Below are positions 43,858-50,006 of a DNA stretch of 50,006 nt, piece by piece (within the stretch, counting starts at the first letter, position 1; every line of letters starts with the position of its first letter). This DNA is from a virus. The translations under genes were made by a program, and so were the position numbers. The stretch spans positions 1 to 50,006 of the IMG/VR virus record IMGVR_UViG_3300015199_000067, one strand, 5' to 3'. The notes below the pieces were generated by a model that did not search any database, was not told the origin of the DNA, and worked only from the letters and a program-made list of their open reading frames with translations.

Positions 43858-43873
43858 GTTTAGCCTGCTAAGG
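43858..43873 (+). promoter_or_regulatory. TTAG-palindrome promoter/operator, copy 7
   Basis: GTTTAGCCTGCTAAGG; TTAG and CTAA half-sites kept, and TGCTAAGGT (with the following T) is a full extended -10. It drives the last rightward block from ATG 43919. Confidence 0.6.
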
Positions 43874-43918
43874 TTCGGGCTAATCGGATCCACCGCAACC
43901 CCCAAGGAGCAGAACCCG

Positions 43919-44308
43919 ATGACACAGACACCAGGACGACAGATCGCCTCGGAGATCCACGAGAACCTGATCGGAGGGCACGGAGGAGGACACCACTCCG
44001 GGTGGTCCGTGACCGAAACCTACGACCAGCAGTGGTGGGTCCTGATCCACCCCGACGGAGGCGAATCGATGCACCGCGACTTCGATCAGATCGCGGAACG
44101 GATCGAGGACGAGATCGTCGCCGCCGACGAGGCCGAAGCCGACCGGCTCGCGTACCTCACCGACGACGAACTCGCCGCCGAACACCGCTCAGCGACCCGG
44201 TCCCGCTCGGGGCTCTCCCGCCTCCCCGCGATCAACGCCGAGGTCATCCGCCGCGCCATCGAGACTTGCCCGCTCCCCGCGGACCCGTTCGCTGGGCTCC
44301 CTCGATGA
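43919..44308 (+). CDS. Hypothetical early protein
   Basis: A 129-aa protein from ATG 43919 behind CAACCCCCAAGGAGC. The sequence has a His/Gly-rich loop (IGGHGGGHHSGWSV), two strands (TYDQQWWVLIHPDGG), then an acidic helix (RIEDEIVAADEAEADRLAYL) and ends PLPADPFAGLPR. It might be a small metal-binding or regulatory protein. No family recognised. It is first in a block of eight tightly packed genes. Confidence 0.6.
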   Translation: MTQTPGRQIASEIHENLIGGHGGGHHSGWSVTETYDQQWWVLIHPDGGESMHRDFDQIAERIEDEIVAADEAEADRLAYLTDDELAAEHRSATRSRSGLSRLPAINAEVIRRAIETCPLPADPFAGLPR

Positions 44309-44493
44309 GCGGGCGCGCCGGCTGGCCGTATCGCTCCGAGAAAGAGCGTCAGGAAGCCCTCTACCACGGCCACCACAACGACCCTGGGTTCGCCCCGGAC
44401 CCGGAGGAGCCCTACGAGCCGATCTCATCGAGGATCGCACGCAGGGACCCGAGCCTGCCCGCGACGCTCCGCAGGTGGGAGCACGACCGATGA
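44305..44493 (+). CDS. Small hypothetical protein
   Basis: A 62-aa protein from ATG 44305, overlapping the previous stop. It is rich in aromatic, acidic and basic residues (GWPYRSEKERQEALYHGHHND, PDPEEPYEPISSRIARRDPSL) and has no clear domain. The ATGA overlaps on both sides indicate that it is translated as part of the operon. Confidence 0.5.
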   Translation: MSGRAGWPYRSEKERQEALYHGHHNDPGFAPDPEEPYEPISSRIARRDPSLPATLRRWEHDR

Positions 44494-44741
44494 GGAAAGA
44501 CCTGTTCGTGCTCCGCGTCGACCGCCCCGACGGGTCCCGCACCTACAAGGGCCCGTGGTCCTCCGCTCACTGCGGACGGGAGGAGAAGGCGTGGAACGAC
44601 AGCCTCCCGAACCACCGCACCGAGATCGTCTCCTACCCGGAGGCACGCGCCGACTTCCTCGCCTGGTCCAAAGCGATCCGGGACCAACGAAAGGCGTTCA
44701 ACAACTCCCCGCGGTACTTCCCGGTCAAGGAGGGCCCGTGA
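44490..44741 (+). CDS. Small hypothetical protein
   Basis: An 83-aa protein from ATG 44490, overlapping the previous stop. Strand-helix pattern: KDLFVLRVDRPDGSRTYKGPWS, then HCGREEKAWNDSLPN and EARADFLAWSKAIRDQRKAF. No motif is recognised. Its stop overlaps the GTG of the next gene. Confidence 0.5.
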   Translation: MRKDLFVLRVDRPDGSRTYKGPWSSAHCGREEKAWNDSLPNHRTEIVSYPEARADFLAWSKAIRDQRKAFNNSPRYFPVKEGP

Positions 44742-45325
44742 ACCTCCTCGACGCCCTCTGCCGCGACTGGGTGACACACGTCGCGAAGGACTACCGCCCC
44801 GACTGTTGCATCGCCGCGACCGCGATCGGCTCCGAGGCTCTCCGCTATTTCGGGGTCGCCGCCGAACCGGTCGCAAGCGATGTGGTGCTGTTCAACCCGG
44901 AGGCATGGGAGCTTCAGAACCGAGGAGTCCCGGTCCCGGAGTGGCCGAGCACGGCGTGGTCGCTCGGGGTTCAACGCGAGATGCTGGTGGCCGAGGGCCG
45001 AGACGGGTTCTGTGGGCACCTGGTCATCATCATCGGGGATCTCCTCGTTGATCTCTCCGCCGCACAATTCGACCGCCCTAAAAAGGGGCTGCGTTGCGAC
45101 AAGCCGTTGATCCTCGACGGAGGAAAATGGGACGACGAAGCCGGGAGGATGAGCTTCGGTGCGATCCTCCCCGACGGGACCACGATCATCTACTGGCTCC
45201 GCCCCGAGAACCGGGCGTGGAAAGCCGCGCCCGACTGGAAGAACCGGGCCGAGCGCGCCGGACCAATGATCCGCCGGTTGCGCTCCCTCGACATCGATTC
45301 ACCAACCCAAGGAGCACAAACATGA
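44738..45325 (+). CDS. Hypothetical protein with possible Cys-His-Asp catalytic set
   Basis: A 195-aa protein from GTG 44738. The N-terminal helix PDCCIAATAIGSEALRYFG and the strand pair FCGHLVIIIGDLLVDLSAAQF (read as GHLVIIIGDLLVDL) contain Cys, His and Asp in the order used by papain/transglutaminase-like folds. Similar-looking proteins occur in actinophages as unknowns. A peptidase- or transglutaminase-like function is a weak inference. Its last codons carry the CCAAGGAGC ribosome site of the next gene. Confidence 0.5.
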   Translation: MNLLDALCRDWVTHVAKDYRPDCCIAATAIGSEALRYFGVAAEPVASDVVLFNPEAWELQNRGVPVPEWPSTAWSLGVQREMLVAEGRDGFCGHLVIIIGDLLVDLSAAQFDRPKKGLRCDKPLILDGGKWDDEAGRMSFGAILPDGTTIIYWLRPENRAWKAAPDWKNRAERAGPMIRRLRSLDIDSPTQGAQT

Positions 45326-46653
45326 AGATCATCCAGTTGCAGGCGGAGAACGTGAAACGTCTCCGCGCCATCGAGATCACCCCGGAGGGATCCACGGTCG
45401 TGATCGCAGGGCGAAACGGCCAAGGCAAGACCAGCGTCCTCGACTCGATCTGGTTTGCTCTCGGAGGAGGCAACGCGACCCGCGAGACCTCCCGCCCGAT
45501 CCGGGACGGCGAGGACCACGCCTCGGTCCGGCTCGATCTCGGCTCCCTGGTCGTGACCCGCAAGTGGTCGAAGGAGACCGGAAAAACCACGCTCACCGTC
45601 GACTCACCTGACGGTGCCCGCTTCCGGTCCCCTCAGGCGATGCTCGACGATCTCGTCGGCCGGCTCTCCTTCGACCCGCTCGGCTTCTCCCAGCTCCCCG
45701 ACCGGGAGCAACGGGCGACCCTCCTCGACCTGATCGAGCTACCGTTCGACCCCGAAATGCTCGAACGGGACCGGGCAGGGATCTTCGACGGCCGAACCGA
45801 GGTCAACCGCCAACTCCGGGCCCTCGAAGCCCAACTCGCCGCGATGCCCGACCCACCGGAGGATCTCCCCGACGAGGAGATCTCCTCCGCCGCGGTCCTC
45901 GCGGACTACCAAGCAGCGCAGGAACAGGTCCGGAAGAACGACCGGGACCGCGCGGCGGTCTCCGAAGCGCAACGACGAGCCGACGAATCGAAGGCAGCGG
46001 TCCAGCTCCTCGAACAACAGGTCGAGGACGCCCGGAAACGAGCGAAGAAGTACGCGGTCGCGGCCGACGACCTCTCAGAGCAGGTCTCGACTCTCGAAGA
46101 CCCCTCTCTCGATGGGTTCGAGGAACGCCTAGCCTCCCTGGAGGCCACGAACCAGGCTGTGCGTGCCGCTCACGCCCGTTCGAGGGTCCTGGCGGAGGTT
46201 TCCGAGGTTCGGGGCTCCTCGGAGGCTCTCACAGCGAAACTCGACGCGATCGAGAAACAGAAACGCGACGCGATCGAAGCCGCGAAAATGCCGATCGACG
46301 GGCTTGCCTTCGACGCCGAAGGGGTCCTGTACCAGGGGGTGCCGTTCAAACAGTCATCCGCGGCGGAACAGCTCCGGGTCTCGCTCGCGATGGCGATGTC
46401 CCTCAACCCATCCATCCGGGTCATCCGGATCACCGACGGCTCGCTCCTCGACTCGGAGAACATGGCGTTAATCGAGGAGATGGCAACCGACAACGACTAC
46501 CAGGTCTGGATCGAAAGAGTCGATGAGACCGGGAAGATCGGGATCACGATCGAGGACGGAGCGGTAGTCGAAGCCGAGCCGGTCGACCCGATCCGAGGTC
46601 CGATGGTGGTCCCCGACCCTAAGGGCGGTCCTGGCGCGGTGGTTGACCGATGA
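45322..46653 (+). CDS. SMC/RecF-like ATPase
   Basis: A 443-aa protein from ATG 45322 behind CCAAGGAGC. It begins with the strand KIIQLQAENVKRLRAIEI and Walker A AGRNGQGKTS (29-38). A coiled-coil middle (about 160-320, EQVRKNDRDRAAVSEAQRRA...) separates it from the signature-like SSAAEQLRVSLAMAMSL and the strand VIRITDGSLLD, where the Walker B glutamate is not obvious. Short SMC/RecN-type proteins of this form work in recombination or as SbcC-like nuclease subunits. No partner nuclease of SbcD type is seen. The last bases overlap the next ATG. Confidence 0.8.
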   Translation: MKIIQLQAENVKRLRAIEITPEGSTVVIAGRNGQGKTSVLDSIWFALGGGNATRETSRPIRDGEDHASVRLDLGSLVVTRKWSKETGKTTLTVDSPDGARFRSPQAMLDDLVGRLSFDPLGFSQLPDREQRATLLDLIELPFDPEMLERDRAGIFDGRTEVNRQLRALEAQLAAMPDPPEDLPDEEISSAAVLADYQAAQEQVRKNDRDRAAVSEAQRRADESKAAVQLLEQQVEDARKRAKKYAVAADDLSEQVSTLEDPSLDGFEERLASLEATNQAVRAAHARSRVLAEVSEVRGSSEALTAKLDAIEKQKRDAIEAAKMPIDGLAFDAEGVLYQGVPFKQSSAAEQLRVSLAMAMSLNPSIRVIRITDGSLLDSENMALIEEMATDNDYQVWIERVDETGKIGITIEDGAVVEAEPVDPIRGPMVVPDPKGGPGAVVDR

Positions 46654-47060
46654 CACTCGCTCGCGTCATGCGACCGGAGCTTGCGGATTTCGGTAAGGAG
46701 CTGATGAGCGCAGGGTTCCGGGTGTACGTGTTCCGCTCGGACCAGGACCGAGTAGCCAAAGGAGGGCGCGAGGGATGCGCCACCACCCTCGGTTTCTCCC
46801 GGCAGGTCGAAGGTCGAGAGTGCTTCGGGTCGGTGAGCTTCGGCCTTTCCGGGTTCCAATTCTCGATGCCGATCAAGCCGTCGACCAAACACGGGTCGGC
46901 CATGTTCATATCCAAAGCGGACCGCGCTCCCGAGTTCGACGATCTGACGCTCACCAACGCGGAACTCTACGCATCCCCGACCGGGTACAACCCGCTGGTC
47001 GGCACCCACGAAAACCACCCGGATTGGGTGTTGGATATCTACGTGGAGGTCGTGGCATGA
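46650..47060 (+). CDS. Hypothetical protein
   Basis: A 136-aa protein from ATG 46650, overlapping the ATPase stop. It is mixed alpha/beta (ELADFGKELMSAGFRVYVFRS, then GFSRQVEGRECFGSVSFGLSGFQFSMPI), with a late YASPTGYNPLVGTHENHPDW segment. No catalytic motif is recognised. It is probably coexpressed with the SMC/RecF-like protein. Confidence 0.55.
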   Translation: MTLARVMRPELADFGKELMSAGFRVYVFRSDQDRVAKGGREGCATTLGFSRQVEGRECFGSVSFGLSGFQFSMPIKPSTKHGSAMFISKADRAPEFDDLTLTNAELYASPTGYNPLVGTHENHPDWVLDIYVEVVA

Positions 47061-47293
47061 ACGACGCGCCGATGGCGATGTGCCCTCGCTGCCGCGAGGT
47101 TCTCGTCTCCACCTTCGAACGGCCCCACAAGGAGTTCCTCTGCCTCGGGTGCGGTGAGTGGTGGGAGTTCCTCCAACCCCTCCCAGCGGATCCGACCCCG
47201 GAGCGTCTCGAACGCGCTGAGGAACTCGACGCCCTGTTCCGCTCCGGTGTCCGCAAACTCGACGAACCGATGATGGACTGGACCGAGGGATGA
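47057..47293 (+). CDS. Zinc-ribbon protein
   Basis: A 78-aa protein from ATG 47057, overlapping the previous stop. CPRCREVL and CLGCGEWW form a clear C-x2-C / C-x2-C zinc ribbon, followed by an acidic helix (PERLERAEELDALFRSG) and an end with MMDW. Such ribbons bind DNA, RNA or proteins. Unknown role. Confidence 0.65.
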   Translation: MNDAPMAMCPRCREVLVSTFERPHKEFLCLGCGEWWEFLQPLPADPTPERLERAEELDALFRSGVRKLDEPMMDWTEG

Positions 47294-47324
47294 CCCCGGC
47301 CGCTGTGGCGTCTGGGGAGGCGAC

Positions 47325-48161
47325 GTGACTGACCCGACCCCCGCCCCGTGTGTAGCCGCCTACCTCGAACCCTGCCCGCACGTCACGTCAGGACGAGAGC
47401 AGGACTGCCCGCCGTCAGGTGCGTACCGAGCCGATGGCCTTGCCCCGTGTCTTGGGTGTGCTGGTGGCGCACAACGGCGTGTCGTCCACCCTGAGATACC
47501 CGCCATCCCCCAAACCGACCACGACGACGAAGTCGAGAAGGCCAAACGGTTCTGGGGCGAACAGACCAGGGCGGGCCACGACGAGATTGTGCGGGACCTT
47601 GAAACGGCTCTGGCAGCGTCCCAAGCCGAACACGACGGGCCGACCCCCGGGCAAATCAGCGAACAACGAGAGAAGGGCTGGCCCGACTTCCACCCCGAGG
47701 ATTACTGCCACGAATGCGCCGCGCCGAACCCTGGATGGTTCACCCCCGACTGGCTGGAAGCATTCCCCGGCCACGGCGGCATAGTTTGCCCGAGATGCTT
47801 TGCCCTTAGAGCCGACCCCGACAAACTCTCGACGTGGATACTGACCCGATACACCCGACACGACGAGGACTCACAGGACCGGCTCGCCGCCTTCCTCCGG
47901 CACTGCTCGGGGCTTGAACCCGACTCCGAAAACGACCGGCTCGCGACCTGCATCCTCGACGCCGGATACCGGCACTGGTCCGACGAGGGGTTGGACGCGT
48001 CCATCCCGGTCGCTGACGTGCTCGCCATCATCGACGCCGAACGGGAACGACTCCGAGCTAACACCGGGCTTTCGACCGCACACCGCACGACCGCAATGGC
48101 CGAGTGTGACGCCATCCGTGCGGCTGTTGAGGCTGCGGCAACCGAAACGAGGACAACGTGA
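47325..48161 (+). CDS. Hypothetical protein sharing a C-terminal module with 48418
   Basis: A 278-aa protein from GTG 47325. It has several cysteines (CPHV, DCPPSG, CLGCAGG; later YCHECAAPNP and CPRCFAL, the last two pairs forming a zinc site). Its C-terminal 55 residues (ASIPVADVLAIIDAERERL then DAIRAAVEAAATE) match the end of the protein at 48418, and 32 bases of the DNA there are nearly identical. Base use looks less like the neighbouring early genes, so it may be recently acquired. Unknown function. Confidence 0.55.
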   Translation: MTDPTPAPCVAAYLEPCPHVTSGREQDCPPSGAYRADGLAPCLGCAGGAQRRVVHPEIPAIPQTDHDDEVEKAKRFWGEQTRAGHDEIVRDLETALAASQAEHDGPTPGQISEQREKGWPDFHPEDYCHECAAPNPGWFTPDWLEAFPGHGGIVCPRCFALRADPDKLSTWILTRYTRHDEDSQDRLAAFLRHCSGLEPDSENDRLATCILDAGYRHWSDEGLDASIPVADVLAIIDAERERLRANTGLSTAHRTTAMAECDAIRAAVEAAATETRTT

Positions 48162-48421
48162 TTGACTCCGCGACATGGGACCGCTTGGCGGCGTTGGAAG
48201 ATGGGTGGGACAGCTATGGCGCTGCACCTATCGACCCGAGAGCCATCGAAGCGATGCGCTCCATCCGCTCGGCCCTCCACGTCTCGCCGTGCATCGACGG
48301 CGGGTTGAACCTCCAAGCGCACGCCGCTGGACTCGACATCGAAATTGAGTTGAACCCTGACGGCACTCTCGAATCGGTATTCGTCTGCCGTGTGGCGGCA
48401 ACCGAAACGAGGCAACCATGA
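48158..48421 (+). CDS. Small hypothetical protein
   Basis: An 87-aa protein from GTG 48158, overlapping the previous stop. Its N-terminal LAALEDGWDSYGAAPIDPRAI and later GGLNLQAHAAGLDIEIELNPDG match a widespread small domain of unknown function, with a GWDxYGAxPI motif, found in bacteria and phages. The DNA at its end (48395-48412) repeats that at the end of the previous gene (48135-48152), including the ribosome site of the next gene. Confidence 0.6.
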   Translation: MIDSATWDRLAALEDGWDSYGAAPIDPRAIEAMRSIRSALHVSPCIDGGLNLQAHAAGLDIEIELNPDGTLESVFVCRVAATETRQP

Positions 48422-48771
48422 GCGACGCCACCGAATGCCGCACCTGCCGCGGCGGCAACTTTTTCACGACTCTGTGGTACGGCCGGGGAATCGTAAGGGT
48501 GATGCTCGGTGGCGAGGAAGGGATGACGTGTCCAACGTGTGGGAGCGCCGGACGCGATGAGGGGACCGACCGAAGCCAGTCCCCTCATCAAACGCCGAAG
48601 CGGCGCACTGTCACCGATCTAGACGAGGCCAGCATAGCCGTCGCTGATGTGTACGCCATCATCGACGCCGAGAAAGCGAAATGGATGCGCTGCGAGCACG
48701 ACGAAGTGGCCGACCTTCTCGACGCCATCCGTGCCGCCATCGAGAAGGCCACCGAAATGAGGAATCAATGA
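48418..48771 (+). CDS. Zinc-knuckle protein with the shared C-terminal module
   Basis: A 117-aa protein from ATG 48418, overlapping the previous stop. CRTCRGGNFF and CPTCGSAG form a zinc ribbon across the N-terminal 45 residues. After a basic linker (PHQTPKRRTV) comes the ASIAVADVYAIIDAEKAKW...LDAIRAAIEKATE module, a version of the end of the protein at 47325. Function unknown; the module may be an interaction helix pair. Confidence 0.55.
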   Translation: MSDATECRTCRGGNFFTTLWYGRGIVRVMLGGEEGMTCPTCGSAGRDEGTDRSQSPHQTPKRRTVTDLDEASIAVADVYAIIDAEKAKWMRCEHDEVADLLDAIRAAIEKATEMRNQ

Positions 48772-49031
48772 AAGCTGACCGCCCGGACGCCCCCTCCTCG
48801 TTCGTTGAGGACGTGGCAGCGGCGTTGCGTCCCACTTCTGGCCGACCCCGCGAGTACGACAGCCGGGTCACCACTCAGATCCGGATGGACCCCGACCTCC
48901 ACGAGGCGTTGAAACTCGCAGCGGAGGAGCGAGGGCTCTCGACGAACAACCTTGTGTGCCGGCTCCTCCGGGAATCCCTCCCACGCTTGGTGCCCGTCCA
49001 CGAGTTGCTGATCACAAGGGACAGACCGTGA
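48768..49031 (+). CDS. Ribbon-helix-helix (Arc/CopG-type) DNA-binding protein
   Basis: An 87-aa protein from ATG 48768, overlapping the previous stop. The core RVTTQIRMDPDLHEALKLAAEERGLSTNNLVCRLLRESL (read as TTQIRMDPDL, then LHEALKLAAEERGLST) is a clear ribbon-helix-helix: strand, two helices. RHH dimers bind operators; an antitoxin role is unlikely, as no toxin gene accompanies it. It could bind the TTAG palindromes or other sites. Its position just before the packaging region suggests a regulator of late expression. Confidence 0.75.
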   Translation: MKADRPDAPSSFVEDVAAALRPTSGRPREYDSRVTTQIRMDPDLHEALKLAAEERGLSTNNLVCRLLRESLPRLVPVHELLITRDRP

Positions 49032-49282
49032 CCACAGACAACGCGCTCCGGATCCTGGCAGCCGGCGTAATTACGCTAAGTGCGCTCCTCTCCGCCGCGA
49101 TCGTCTCCCGAGGAGCCGAGATCGACCGCAACCAAGCCTGTGTCGCCGCCCTCAACGACCACAAAGACACCCTCCGGGTCATGGCCCAAGCCCTCGGGCA
49201 ACACCCCGACCAAACCCCGTCCCGCCCGATCGGTGAGATCACAGCCGCGCTGAAACAACACGACGAGCAGTGCCGAGGATGA
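49028..49282 (+). CDS. Small membrane protein
   Basis: An 84-aa protein from GTG 49028, overlapping the previous stop. Residues 5-26 are a membrane or signal segment (NALRILAAGVITLSALLSAAIV), then a soluble helical part with two cysteines (NQACVAAL, DEQCRG) near the ends that could form a disulfide outside. Function unknown. It may be secreted or anchored outward. Confidence 0.55.
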   Translation: MTTDNALRILAAGVITLSALLSAAIVSRGAEIDRNQACVAALNDHKDTLRVMAQALGQHPDQTPSRPIGEITAALKQHDEQCRG

Positions 49283-49641
49283 CCGACCCAGCGATCCTCC
49301 TCCAGATGTACTCCGCCCCAGGGCTCCACGTCACCGACGAGAACACCCGATGGATACCCGTCAAGGAAGCGGCCCTCATCGCGGAGAACCTCATCAACCG
49401 AGCCCTCAACGATTACCGTGCCAACCAACCCACAGCAAAGGACAACCGAATGCCAGCAGAAACCGTCATCACAATCACGTTCGACTCCACGAACGGCGAC
49501 CTCGTTCCCGTCACCAACGCGATCACCGCGGCAGCCCCACCCATGCTCTCCGTCCTCGAAGCCATCAACGCCACCCCCGGTGTCGAAGGCCAAGCCCACA
49601 TCACCATCACCTCCTACTTCGGGACCCTCCCACCCCAATAA
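49279..49641 (+). CDS. Last gene of the early block, hypothetical
   Basis: A 120-aa protein from ATG 49279, overlapping the previous stop. Its first 55 residues are helical (AILLQMYSAPGLHVTDENTRWIPVKEAALIAENLINRAL) and the rest beta/alpha with VITITFDSTNGDLVPVTNAI, and AHITITSYFGTLPPQ at the end. The middle ATG at 49451, preceded by AAAGGA, might allow a shorter product. No family recognised. A 14-bp hairpin follows within 22 bases. Confidence 0.55.
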   Translation: MTDPAILLQMYSAPGLHVTDENTRWIPVKEAALIAENLINRALNDYRANQPTAKDNRMPAETVITITFDSTNGDLVPVTNAITAAAPPMLSVLEAINATPGVEGQAHITITSYFGTLPPQ

Positions 49642-49662
49642 CCAACAAGAACAACCCACACC

Positions 49663-49700
49663 GAGAGCCCCGAGGGCCACCCGCCACCCTCGGGGCTCTC
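49663..49700 (+). terminator. Perfect 14-bp hairpin ending the early block
   Basis: GAGAGCCCCGAGGG (49663-49676) and CCCTCGGGGCTCTC (49687-49700) pair completely around a 10-base loop. Only five bases separate it from the next -10-like box, so transcription units change here. Confidence 0.7.
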
Positions 49701-49705
49701 CGCGC

Positions 49706-49711
49706 TACCCT
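49706..49711 (+). promoter_or_regulatory. -10 box TACCCT of a likely leaderless promoter
   Basis: TACCCT lies six bases before ATG 49718, the same spacing as at 249/261 and 3587/3599, and directly after a strong hairpin. It would start the packaging and structural transcripts. GTCGGG is a poor ribosome site, supporting a leaderless message. Confidence 0.5.
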
Positions 49712-49717
49712 GTCGGG

Positions 49718-50006
49718 ATGCCCGACGCCCCACACCGACCCTCCCTCCTCACCCCAGAAATGGAACGGGTCTGCCTCGAAGCCCTACTCGCCGTCCCCGT
49801 CAAACGCTACGCAGCCGAACACGCAGGCATCAGCCCCCGCACCTGGCACTCCTGGGAACACCAAGGCGAAACCCAACTCCTCGAACGAGCCACCACCCTC
49901 AAAGTCGAACCCGAAACAATCTCCCTCGACACCGTCCCCTTCCACGAAGCCCCACACCTTCACTTTCTGCTTAGCGTAAGAAAAGCGAGGTCGGATTATC
50001 TGACGG
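49718..50006 (+). CDS. Terminase small subunit-like protein, N-terminal part (continues at base 1)
   Basis: The frame from ATG 49718 is open to the end of the window (96 codons plus one base). Residues 12-45 read LTPEMERVCLEALLAVPVKRYAAEHAGISPRTWHSW (split here: MERVCLEALLAVPVKRYAAEH, then AGISPRTWHSW minus overlap), the helix-turn-helix of phage small terminases (AGISxxTWxxW). Later comes HLHFLLSVRKARSDYL, like the helix that follows in that family. Small terminases recognise the packaging site and stimulate the large subunit. The gene ends at 233 if the contig is circular. Confidence 0.7.
   Translation, partial: MPDAPHRPSLLTPEMERVCLEALLAVPVKRYAAEHAGISPRTWHSWEHQGETQLLERATTLKVEPETISLDTVPFHEAPHLHFLLSVRKARSDYLT

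Noticed and set aside
49065-49076. GCGTAATTACGC palindrome as an operator
   Set aside because: It lies within a membrane-helix coding region (AGVITLS), where such codons are expected; no neighbouring start.
48768-49282. RHH protein and small membrane protein as a toxin-antitoxin pair
   Set aside because: The neighbour is a membrane/secreted-like protein with no toxin motif, and the RHH gene is coupled to an upstream zinc protein.
49970-49980. Eighth TTAG palindrome (CTTAGCGTAAG)
   Set aside because: The spacer is too short and the site lies inside the small-terminase coding sequence.
1-50006. Integrase, repressor, tRNA genes, CRISPR arrays, insertion sequences
   Set aside because: No tyrosine or serine recombinase motif, CI/Cro-like gene, cloverleaf, regular spacer array or transposase was found, so lysogeny and mobile-element claims are not supported.

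Overview
The window reads as one complete tailed-phage genome (siphovirus type) of 50,006 bp. It is G+C rich (about two thirds by eye), densely packed, with many GTG and a few TTG starts and many 4-base ATGA/GTGA overlaps. An actinobacterial host is likely: there is a WhiB-family regulator, an Rv2525c-like glycoside-hydrolase-type lysin, and head and neck genes of the kind seen in actinophages. The reading frame open at the right end (49718-50006) continues in frame, without a stop, into the frame open at base 3, giving a 173-aa terminase-small-subunit-like protein. The contig is therefore best treated as circular, cut inside that gene. I see no integrase, excisionase, CI-type repressor, tRNA, rRNA, CRISPR or insertion sequence.

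Left half, all on the + strand: packaging (small terminase across the ends, HTH protein, large terminase at 730-2172); an unusual HExxE protein and a DUF1360-like protein; a candidate small RNA (3444-3556); a three-part portal / 2H phosphoesterase / MuF fusion (3775-6672); a maturation protease with a nested scaffold-like start (6669-7850); major capsid (8135-9772); virion proteins; several small membrane proteins; two tandem paralogous virion proteins; a lysin (14121-14981); major tail candidate, head-tail adaptor, gp10-like and terminator-like proteins (15589-18015); tail chaperones joined by a predicted -1 frameshift at GGGAAAA (18373); tape measure (18677-22105); tail proteins including an NHL-propeller/hub fusion; a holin candidate and a degenerate nuclease-like protein (to 26295).

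The only minus-strand genes are a short operon (27087-26396) encoding a zinc-finger protein and WhiB. After it the early/replication half runs rightward from 27304. It holds a RecA-like ATPase with a SAP domain, a replication initiator with internal direct repeats (possible origin), a DnaC-like loader, two DNA methyltransferases, HNH endonucleases, ASCH, cupin and VRR-NUC proteins, a 918-aa ParB-MTase-GNAT-like-dioxygenase fusion followed by a PLP-enzyme-like protein (possible DNA hypermodification pair), a DUF932 protein, a UvrD-like helicase, an SMC/RecF-like ATPase, and a run of small proteins including an RHH regulator.

Regulation is unusually legible. Seven copies of a 16-bp imperfect palindrome (consensus CCTTAGnnnnCTAAGG) precede early transcription units, and in most the right arm forms an extended -10 (TGCTAAGGT). 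Many early genes share a leader of the form ACCCCCAAGGAGC before ATG. Three late-side genes (49718, 261, 3599) have a -10 hexamer exactly six bases before the start codon, each directly after a strong hairpin, which suggests leaderless transcripts. Hairpins without U-tracts mark most unit boundaries. No gene-free stretch exceeds 300 bases.
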